From Solibacteraceae bacterium (lineage in GTDB: Bacteria > Acidobacteriota > Terriglobia > Bryobacterales > Bryobacteraceae), in the NCBI GenBank assembly GCA_026984795.1, contig JALSRK010000027.1, forward strand, positions 1 to 64,000: a stretch of DNA of 64,000 bases, written 5' to 3'. Under the pieces are notes generated by a model. That model was not told the origin of the DNA. It worked only from the letters and a program-made list of their open reading frames with translations, and searched no databases. The first letter of the stretch is position 1, and the number at the start of each line of letters is the position of its first letter. Shown here piece after piece: positions 57,975 through 64,000 of this stretch. The position numbers and the translations under genes are program-made.

Positions 57975-58592
57975 ATGCCGACAAGACTTGCAGCCGACTT
58001 GCACAAAGTGGCGGAGGCTGACTTCCCCTCGCGCTTCGGCCACTTCCGTATCTTGGGATTCGAAAGCCGCAATGGACAGTCGGTCGAGGAGGCGGTGGTT
58101 CTGAAAATGGGCGACCTTGGCGGAGACCCGCCGCCGCTCGTCCGCATCCACTCGCAGTGCCTCACCGGTGACGTCTTCCACAGCCTCCGGTGCGACTGCC
58201 GGGCGCAACTGGAACTCTCTCTGGCGATGATCGCCGACGAGGGCCGCGGCCTGCTCATCTACGAGCACAAAGAAGGCCGCGGCATCGGCTTGCTCAACAA
58301 GCTCCGCGCCTACGAGCTGCAGGACGAAGGCGCCGACACCGTCGAGGCCAACGAGAAGCTCGGCTTCGCCGCCGACCTGCGCAGCTATGAGCTCCCGGCC
58401 CGGATCCTGCTCTACTTCGGCATCCGCAGAGTGCGCTTGCTGTCGAACAACCCCGACAAGATCCGCGCCCTGGAGCGCAGCGGTATCAAAATCGTTGAGC
58501 GCGTGCCCTGCCAGGCCGAGTACTGCGAGACCGCCGAGAATTACTTGCGGACGAAGAAAGAGCGCATGGGCCACTTGCTCGAAGGATTCTGA
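57975..58592 (+). CDS. ribA: GTP cyclohydrolase II (205 aa)
   Basis: RibA opens GTP to the first pyrimidine intermediate of riboflavin synthesis. The signature [16 protein letters not shown] gives the three zinc Cys region, followed by [24 protein letters not shown] and [10 protein letters not shown]; the C-terminal [18 protein letters not shown] is characteristic. The protein is a stand-alone cyclohydrolase without a DHBP synthase domain. The ATG at 57975 gives a length close to E. coli RibA; in-frame ATGs at 57930 and 57936 would add 15 and 13 residues. Divergent from gcvT, followed by thiG at 77 bases. Confidence 0.9.
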   Translation: MPTRLAADLHKVAEADFPSRFGHFRILGFESRNGQSVEEAVVLKMGDLGGDPPPLVRIHSQCLTGDVFHSLRCDCRAQLELSLAMIADEGRGLLIYEHKEGRGIGLLNKLRAYELQDEGADTVEANEKLGFAADLRSYELPARILLYFGIRRVRLLSNNPDKIRALERSGIKIVERVPCQAEYCETAENYLRTKKERMGHLLEGF

Positions 58593-58669
58593 CGGCTTTG
58601 CGGCGGCGGCCCGGGGCCGGCAGCAAAGCTTGGAGCCCGGTCCGGCTCCTCATTCGGGAACATAACGAC

Positions 58670-59446
58670 ATGTCTGGAACATTGACTATCGCTGATCGCA
58701 AGTTTCGCTCCCGCCTCATCGTGGGTACCGGCAAGTATCGCACCTTCGAAGAAATGAAACGCTGCCACGAGGCCTCCGGCGCCGAAATGGTCACCGTCGC
58801 CGTTCGGCGCGTGAACCTGACGGACCGGAGCAAGGAGTCGCTACTCGACTACATCGACCGTGACAAGTTCTTCATCCTGCCCAACACCGCCGGCTGCTAC
58901 AACGCCGACGAGGCCGTGCGCACCGCGCGCCTGGCCCGCGAGGTCGGCCTGTCGAACTGGATCAAGCTCGAAGTAATCGGCGACCAGAAGACCCTCTTTC
59001 CCGACACCCATGGCCTCCTCGAGGCCACCCGCATCCTCGTCAAGGAAGGCTTCGTCGTCTTGCCCTACACCAACGACGACTTAATCGTCGCCAAAAAGCT
59101 GATCGATGCCGGCGCCGCCGCCGTCATGCCCCTGGCCGCCCCCATCGGCTCCGGCCTCGGCATCCAGAACGTCTCGAACCTGCGCATACTGCGCGAGATG
59201 ATCACCGAGGTGCCTCTCATCATCGACGCCGGCGTCGGCACCGCCTCCGACGCTACCGTGGCCATGGAGATGGGCTTCGACGGCATCCTCATGAACACCG
59301 CCATCGCCGAGGCGGGGGACCCCGAGAAGATGGCCGTGGCCATGCGCCACGCCGTCGAGGCCGGCCGCCTGGCCTACGAGGCCGGACGCATCCCCAAGAA
59401 ACTCTACGCCAGCGCCTCCAGTCCCCTGGAAGGCGTCGTGCGCTGA
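58670..59446 (+). CDS. thiG: Thiazole synthase (258 aa)
   Basis: ThiG condenses DXP, dehydroglycine and sulfur from ThiS thiocarboxylate to make the thiazole of thiamine. Sequence features: [23 protein letters not shown], the Schiff-base lysine in [36 protein letters not shown] and [13 protein letters not shown]. No thiS, thiF or thiH/O is adjacent and no TPP riboswitch fits in the 77-base gap to ribA, so regulation is not evident. The start at 58670 begins the conserved core. Confidence 0.95.
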   Translation: MSGTLTIADRKFRSRLIVGTGKYRTFEEMKRCHEASGAEMVTVAVRRVNLTDRSKESLLDYIDRDKFFILPNTAGCYNADEAVRTARLAREVGLSNWIKLEVIGDQKTLFPDTHGLLEATRILVKEGFVVLPYTNDDLIVAKKLIDAGAAAVMPLAAPIGSGLGIQNVSNLRILREMITEVPLIIDAGVGTASDATVAMEMGFDGILMNTAIAEAGDPEKMAVAMRHAVEAGRLAYEAGRIPKKLYASASSPLEGVVR

Positions 59447-59456
59447 ACGGCCGCCG

Positions 59457-60788
59457 CTACCGCAGCCCGTAACGCCGCAGCTTGTTGTAGAGCGTCGTCC
59501 GGTCGATCTTCAGGATCCGGGCCGCCTGCGACAGGTTCCACCCCGTCTGCTCCACGATCCGCTCGATGTGCCGCCGCTCCACCTCGGCCAGGCTCAGCCC
59601 CTCATTGTCTTCCCTCCGCTCCAACTGGAACGGGAAGTGGCTCCGGCGGATCTCGCCTCCGTTCGAGATGAGCAGCGCCCGCTCCACCGCGTTCTCCAGC
59701 TCCCGGACGTTCCCCGGCCATGCATAAGCCAGCAGCAGATCCATCGCTTTTTTCGCCACCCGCGGCGCCGGCCGGTTCATCAGCGCCGCGTGCTTCCGCA
59801 GGAAGTGGTCCACCAGCAGCGGAATGTCTTCTCTCCGCTCCCTGAGCGGAGGCAGCTCGATCGTAAAGACGTTCAGCCGGTAGAAGAGCTCCGCCCGGAA
59901 GCGTCCCTCTCGCACCAGCGCCTCCAGCTTCCGGTTGCTGGCCGCGATCCACCGCACGTCCACCCGCACCGGCTTCGATCCCCCAGTCCGGAACACCTCT
60001 TTCGTCTCCAGAACGTTCAGGAGTTCTGCTTGAAGCCGGGGGCTGATTTCGCTGATCTCGTCCAGCAAGACCGTCCCACTGTCGGCGATTTCCAACTTCC
60101 CCTTCCGGATCGTGACGCCTTCTGTTCCCGCCCGTTCCCGGCCGAATAGCTCTTCGTCGAGCAGTTCCTCGGGAAGCAAACCGCACCGCACCACCGCCAT
60201 CGGCATCTGGCTCCTAGGGCTACCCGCGTGGATCGCCCGGGCGACGATCTCCTTGCCCGTTCCCCGCTCCCCCGTGATCAGCACCGTGGCGTCGGTCCCC
60301 GCCACCGTCTCGACCTGCTCGCGCACCCGGACCATCGCTGCGCTCCGCCCCACCAGGTCCGCTTTCGGCGAGGTCTCGCTCAACTTGACCCGCAGCCGCT
60401 CCACTTCCCGGCGCGCCCTCGAGCGCTCCAGCGCCTGCTCGATTCCCCGTAACAGCTCGCTGAACTCCACCGTTTTGGTGAAGTATTCCTCCACCCCCGC
60501 CTTCAAGCACCGCACCGCACCCTCAACCGATGGGTATGCGGTCACCACGATCACCGGCACTTCCGGGCATAGCGCTTTGATCCGCGACGGCAGCCCCCCA
60601 CCCGCCGCGCTGTCCAGCCGCGCTTCGGTCACCACCACATCCCACCGCTGCTGTTCGATCGCCGCCAGCCCCTCCACCGCGCTCGAACAGACGTGCGGGA
60701 CGTATCCCTGGGAGTCCAGGCGGCGGGCGAGGGTTTCCCGGAAGCGGCGGTCGTCGTCGATGATGAGGATCTTCCCCTTCCGAATCAC
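59457..60788 (-). CDS. NtrC-like AAA+ regulator without phospho-Asp and sigma54 loop (443 aa)
   Basis: This has a receiver domain (about 1-120), an AAA+ domain (about 145-385) and a Fis-type HTH (about 405-443, LSQAARILKIDRTTLYNKLRR). The receiver keeps the acidic pair (Asp11-13), Thr83 and Lys105, but the phospho-acceptor position is Glu55 (VVVTEARL). Walker A GERGTGKE, Walker B LLDEIS and the arginine-finger region FRAELFYRLN are present. The sigma54-contact loop GAFTGA is gone: after ELFGRER the sequence is AGTEGVTI. It therefore probably works without phosphorylation and without sigma54. A TATAAT lies 33 bases upstream. Divergent from the M23 gene; no histidine kinase is adjacent. Confidence 0.88.
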   Translation of the reverse strand: MIRKGKILIIDDDRRFRETLARRLDSQGYVPHVCSSAVEGLAAIEQQRWDVVVTEARLDSAAGGGLPSRIKALCPEVPVIVVTAYPSVEGAVRCLKAGVEEYFTKTVEFSELLRGIEQALERSRARREVERLRVKLSETSPKADLVGRSAAMVRVREQVETVAGTDATVLITGERGTGKEIVARAIHAGSPRSQMPMAVVRCGLLPEELLDEELFGRERAGTEGVTIRKGKLEIADSGTVLLDEISEISPRLQAELLNVLETKEVFRTGGSKPVRVDVRWIAASNRKLEALVREGRFRAELFYRLNVFTIELPPLRERREDIPLLVDHFLRKHAALMNRPAPRVAKKAMDLLLAYAWPGNVRELENAVERALLISNGGEIRRSHFPFQLERREDNEGLSLAEVERRHIERIVEQTGWNLSQAARILKIDRTTLYNKLRRYGLR

Positions 60789-60820
60789 CGCCGTGGGCCT
60801 CCCGTGGCAGTTCCGCCGCC

Positions 60821-60851
60821 ATTATAGCAGATTATTACCTCTGTTAATCTG
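60821..60851 (-). promoter_or_regulatory. Promoter and inverted repeat upstream of the NtrC-like gene
   Basis: TATAAT on the minus strand (complement 60821-60826) lies 33 bases before the ATG. A perfect 7-bp inverted repeat CAGATTA-N10-TAATCTG (60828-60834 and 60845-60851) sits where the -35 would be. It could be the binding site of the NtrC-like regulator itself (autoregulation) and affect the divergent M23 gene. Confidence 0.5.
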
Positions 60852-61015
60852 AAATATACCTTGGCCGCCGCCGCCACGGTTGCGAACAAAACCGCCGCTT
60901 CGTGTACATTAGGAAAGGTGCTTGTGCTCCGGCTGGACTCTCTGGTTCTGGTCGCTGCGCGGCCTCCGCGGCCGAGGGTGTCCGGCCCCCGAAGACGGAA
61001 CGGGAGGCGGCTCTC

Positions 61016-62323
61016 ATGAAGTCCACCAAAGCTTCCACGGCCGCCGCCGTCGCCGCGATCCTGGCGGTGGTGGCGATCGGCGCCGCCTTGCTCGGCTACG
61101 CCGTCCACTCCCCGCCCAGCCCAGAGCGCCTCGCCGCTCCTGCGCAGCGCGACCAGAACGCGGAAGAAGCCGCCCCTGCGCCGGAACTCGTCGCCGAATC
61201 CCTCCGCATCCGCCGGGGCGACACGCTGGAAGTCTTGCTGAAGCGCGCCCGCGTGCCCCTGGACGACCGGCTCGAGATCATCGACTCCGTCCGCCGCGCT
61301 TTCGACGTCCGCAAGTTCCGCGCCGGAACCTATCTGGTCGTCAAACGCGAGCCCCCCGCCGGAACCGTCGAGCTTCTCGAGTACACGATCGACCCGGACC
61401 ACTGTCTGAGGGTGCGGCGCGACTCCGGCTCTTTCTCCGCCTCCATAGAAGAGATCCCCGGCGTCGTCCGCACCGTCGCCGTCTGCGGCATCCTGGAAGG
61501 CTCGCTGTTTGAGAGCATCGCCGCTACCGGCGAGCGCCCCGAATTGGCTCTCGCCATGGCCGAGATCTTCGCCTGGGACATCGACTTCTACACCGATCCT
61601 CGCCGCGGCGACGACTTCTGCCTCTTGGTCGAGAAGAAGGAATACTTCAACGGTCAGCCGCCCACCTACAAGCGCATCCTCGCCGCCCGCTACAACAACG
61701 CCGGCGCCCTCTACGAGGGCTTCCTCTACCCCGACCCGGACGGCAAGCCCCGGTACTACTCCCGCGACGGCCGTTCCCTGCAGGCCGCTTTCCTACGCTC
61801 GCCCCTGAAATTCAGCGCCCGTATCAGCTCCCACTTCTCCCGCCACCGCTTCCACCCGATCCTCAAGATCTACCGGCCGCACCTCGGGACCGACTACGCC
61901 GCACCCCGGGGAACGCCCGTCCAGGCGATCGCCTCCGGCCGGGTGACCTTCGCCGGCTGGTCCGGCGGCGCCGGCCGCATGGTGAAGATCCGCCACGCCA
62001 ACGGCTTCGAGACCCGCTACCTCCACCTCTCGCGCATCTTCGTCCGCCGCGGCCAGCGCGTCTCCCAGGGCCAGCGGATTGGGCTCGTCGGGGCCACCGG
62101 GCTCGCTACCGGTCCCCACCTCGACTTCCGCATCCTCAAACACGGCAAGTACCTGAATTTCGAGCGCCTCAGGCCCCCGCGCGCCCGCCGCCTCACCGCC
62201 CGGCAGATGCGTGAGTTCGCCCCCGCTCGCGACCAGTACGCCGCCCTCATCCAGCGCCGCCTCGCCCCGGGACCGGTGCTGGCTTCCGCCGGTTCTGCGC
62301 TCTCCCCCACCGCCGTCGATTGA
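61016..62323 (+). CDS. M23-family murein endopeptidase, membrane-anchored (435 aa)
   Basis: This is a LytM/M23 peptidase that cuts peptidoglycan cross-links. An N-terminal signal anchor (about residues 8-30) is followed by a domain resembling the OapA/LysM-like part of MepM (about 60-235, LRIRRGDTLEVLLKRARV), then the M23 domain (about 270-385) with RPHLGTDYAAPRGTPV (zinc His and Asp) and GPHLDFRI (the HxH-type motif, here HLDF). The ATG at 61016 has GGGAGG upstream; the frame opens earlier at 60902. The C-terminal 50 residues are Arg-rich. Divergent from the NtrC-like gene, convergent with clpP. Confidence 0.88.
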   Translation: MKSTKASTAAAVAAILAVVAIGAALLGYAVHSPPSPERLAAPAQRDQNAEEAAPAPELVAESLRIRRGDTLEVLLKRARVPLDDRLEIIDSVRRAFDVRKFRAGTYLVVKREPPAGTVELLEYTIDPDHCLRVRRDSGSFSASIEEIPGVVRTVAVCGILEGSLFESIAATGERPELALAMAEIFAWDIDFYTDPRRGDDFCLLVEKKEYFNGQPPTYKRILAARYNNAGALYEGFLYPDPDGKPRYYSRDGRSLQAAFLRSPLKFSARISSHFSRHRFHPILKIYRPHLGTDYAAPRGTPVQAIASGRVTFAGWSGGAGRMVKIRHANGFETRYLHLSRIFVRRGQRVSQGQRIGLVGATGLATGPHLDFRILKHGKYLNFERLRPPRARRLTARQMREFAPARDQYAALIQRRLAPGPVLASAGSALSPTAVD

Positions 62324-62528
62324 CTGGGGCCTGGGCCGCGTCTTTTGCTTTTCCACACGCACGCAGCTCCCGCCCCTCGTATTCCGGGCTTTTCGCACAA
62401 ATGCTCGACGCGGAGCTTTTGTGGGAGTCTCGGAAGTATGCCTGAAGCGCCCGCCCAGAGCGGTTCACGGTCTTATCGGCCGCACCCGCGGCGCCGACCT
62501 CTTGAAGCGTCGCGTCCCCGGTTCAGCC
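62324..62528. other. Convergent non-coding gap
   Basis: This 205-bp gap lies between the ends of the M23 and clpP genes. I see no gene, no terminator with a U-run and no repeat. Confidence 0.4.
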
Positions 62529-63146
62529 TCACCCCACCCGGACCGCCGCCGGCTCCCGCGTGGTGATGATCCGGTCGATCATCCCGTAGTCGAGGGCCTG
62601 CTGGGCGTCCATGATGTAGTCACGATCCACGTCCCGGGCCACCTTCTCCACTTCTTGCCCGGTGGCCTCCGCCAGGATCTTGTTCAGCGTCTCCCGCATC
62701 CGCAGGATCTCCCGGGCGTGGATGTCGATGTCGGCCGCCTGCCCGGCCAGCCCGCTCATCGACGGCTGATGGATCAGAATCCGCGAGTGCGGCAGGCTGT
62801 AGCGCTTGCCCTTCGTCCCGCAGGCCACCAGCACGGCCGCCATCGAGGCTGCCTGTCCCACGCAGTAGGTCACAATGTCCGGCTCCACCAGCCGCATCGT
62901 GTCCAGAATCGCCAGGCCCGCCGTGATCGAGCCGCCAGGAGAGTTGATGTACAGGGAAATGTCCTTTTCCGGGTCCTCCGCGGCGAGGTACAGGATCTGG
63001 GCGATGATCAGATTCGCGACGTTGTCGTCGATTGGCGTCCCCAGGAAGATGATGTTCTCCTTGAGAAGCCTCGAGTAGATATCAAAGGCTCGCTCGCCCC
63101 GCGATGTCTGCTCGACGACCATCGGGACCAATACCGAACTGCCCAT
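62529..63146 (-). CDS. clpP: ATP-dependent Clp protease proteolytic subunit (205 aa)
   Basis: ClpP is the serine peptidase core that degrades proteins fed by ClpX or ClpA/C. The sequence has the start [22 protein letters not shown], the oxyanion region YINSPGGS, the catalytic Ser in GQAASMAAV, the His in [11 protein letters not shown] and the Asp in [20 protein letters not shown]. The length is typical. No tig or clpX is adjacent on the downstream side within the window. Cytoplasmic. Confidence 0.97.
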   Translation of the reverse strand: MGSSVLVPMVVEQTSRGERAFDIYSRLLKENIIFLGTPIDDNVANLIIAQILYLAAEDPEKDISLYINSPGGSITAGLAILDTMRLVEPDIVTYCVGQAASMAAVLVACGTKGKRYSLPHSRILIHQPSMSGLAGQAADIDIHAREILRMRETLNKILAEATGQEVEKVARDVDRDYIMDAQQALDYGMIDRIITTREPAAVRVG

Positions 63147-63209
63147 AGTTGCCTCCTGCTGAATGTTACCGGCGCCGCCGGCGCCCGGTTCCCCTGTCTT
63201 TCTTCCCTC

Positions 63210-63683
63210 TCAGCTCTCTTCGACTTTGGCCAGTTTCTTGGCCCGCTTCTCCTTGCGGGCCAGCGCCTCGCGCTTCTTGCGCTGCGCCTCGGCCACGTCG
63301 GCGATCGAGGTGTCCTCCAAGTAATCCAGTATACGCGCCCGCAGTTCCTTCCAGGAATCGTGCATCCCGCAGGGAGCGTCGTCGTTGCACTCGGCCATCC
63401 CGCCGAGACACCGCTGGTACTCCTCCAGACCGTCGATCGCATCGACGATCTCCAGCAGGTTGATCTCATCCGGCGGCCGCCGCAATGTGAACCCCCCCGT
63501 CGGCCCCTTGCTCGAACGCAGGAACCCTTTGCGGGCAAGCTGCTGGAGGATCTTCGCCAGGAAGTGCGTGGGTATGTCGCACTCCTCGGCGATGTTCTTC
63601 ACCATGGCGTACTTCCCCTCCGGCACGTCTGCCAGATAGACGAACGCCCGAATGGCGTACTCGGCGGAACGTGAATAGATCAT
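63210..63683 (-). CDS. Rrf2-family regulator with three conserved Cys (157 aa)
   Basis: This is a winged-helix regulator of the Rrf2 (IscR/NsrR/RsrR) family. The HTH reads AEECDIPTHFLAKILQQLARKGFLRSSKGPTGGF. Three Cys in C-x6-C-x5-C (RCLGGMAECNDDAPC) match the cluster-ligand spacing of Fe-S-binding members, so it probably holds a [2Fe-2S] cluster and senses iron-sulfur status, NO or oxygen. A Lys/Arg-rich tail (about residues 132-157) is unusual. No isc or suf genes are adjacent in the window, and clpP follows 63 bases downstream, so its target is not evident. Confidence 0.85.
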   Translation of the reverse strand: MIYSRSAEYAIRAFVYLADVPEGKYAMVKNIAEECDIPTHFLAKILQQLARKGFLRSSKGPTGGFTLRRPPDEINLLEIVDAIDGLEEYQRCLGGMAECNDDAPCGMHDSWKELRARILDYLEDTSIADVAEAQRKKREALARKEKRAKKLAKVEES

Positions 63684-63786
63684 CCGATGCTCCCTCGTTC
63701 TCGATAGAGAAAATGTACAATCACATCTTATTAGGGGAGTAGCCTCAAATGCAACCCGGCTGCAATTGGTGCGCCCGCCGCACTCG

Positions 63787-64000
63787 CTATGGGTTGACGT
63801 CCGCCTGCCGGGTCCCGCCGGCCCTGGCCCACCGCCGGATGAGCGCCGCCACGATGACCAGCCCGGCCACGAGAACCACCACCGGAACCACGTTCATGAC
63901 CACGAAGAGCCCGCCCTCCGGCTCCGTCAGGATCCGCATCCCGTACTGCGCTTTGTAGTAGTCCAGGATCTCGCGGTCGCTCTTGCCCTCAGCCACCATC
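63787..64000 (-). CDS. ccmH: C-terminal end of a CcmH/CycL-type cytochrome c maturation protein (partial)
   Basis: Only the 3' end is in the window; the 5' part with the CxxC motif lies beyond base 64000. The visible 70 residues start with MVAEGKSDREILDYYKAQYGMRILTEP, a strong match to the C-terminal helix of CcmH/NrfF (AEGKSDQEI and YG motifs), followed by a transmembrane helix (about residues 32-54, VVMNVVPVVVLVAGLVIVAALI). CcmH passes apocytochrome c through its thiols to the heme lyase in the periplasm. The transmembrane position fits an N-terminal domain in the periplasm and a C-terminal anchor. Confidence 0.75.
   Translation of the reverse strand, partial: MVAEGKSDREILDYYKAQYGMRILTEPEGGLFVVMNVVPVVVLVAGLVIVAALIRRWARAGGTRQADVNP

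Noticed and set aside
58593-58669. TPP riboswitch upstream of thiG
   Set aside because: Only 77 bases separate ribA and thiG, and no thi-box sequence is visible.

Overview
The window looks like chromosome from a GC-rich Acidobacteriota bacterium, most like the Bryobacterales/Solibacter group. This is inferred from gene content. It has Oar-type TonB receptors with an N-terminal carboxypeptidase-regulatory domain, a VWFA-related acidobacterial protein, paired TPR and CRTAC1/ASPIC-UnbV secreted proteins, and many Tat-type signals on catabolic enzymes. I saw no rRNA, tRNA, CRISPR array, transposase or phage gene.

Layout. 0.2-8.1 kb: three overlapping TPR genes, two CRTAC1 genes and a convergent TPR gene, all exported. 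8.3-29.4 kb: a polymer and glycoside utilisation region with two TonB receptors, a VWFA protein, Tat-exported GH4, GH36 alpha-galactosidase, a MarR regulator, three alpha/beta-hydrolase domains in two proteins, NagA and an exported mutarotase. An orphan methanol:corrinoid methyltransferase (MtaB) and a Tat-signal TIM-barrel-like protein lie inside it. 29.4-37.3 kb: ilvE (probably leaderless), an M48 protease, a HAD phosphatase, the remnant of a third TonB receptor, an outer-membrane protein and a large FecR/RS-rich protein. 37.5-40.8 kb: a ferrous iron operon with a membrane-anchored DtxR-FeoA fusion and feoB split into two genes. 40.9-51.2 kb: a matrixin-like protease pair, then a six-gene minus-strand run (deaminase, mazG, GNAT, enolase-superfamily racemase, MFS, pteridine-reductase-like SDR), then an exported amidase. 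51.2-51.6 kb: a REP-like repeat patch. 51.6-57.7 kb: gcvT-gcvH-gcvPA-gcvPB followed by a two-domain redox protein whose thioredoxin-like active site reads UGA-P-Y-C with a SECIS-like hairpin directly downstream, i.e. a probable selenoprotein. 57.9-64 kb: ribA, thiG, an NtrC-like regulator that lacks the phospho-Asp and the sigma54-contact loop, an M23 peptidase, clpP, an Rrf2 regulator and the 3' end of a ccmH-like gene.

Most notable: (1) the UGA-containing redoxin/DsbD-alpha fusion, which a routine caller would split into two genes; (2) the transmembrane DtxR-FeoA regulator upstream of split feoB; (3) the degenerate NtrC-like regulator; (4) orphan mtaB; (5) promoters overlapped by perfect inverted repeats, one at a TonB receptor directly upstream of a marR gene. 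Everything is read by eye from the sequence; no database search was possible.
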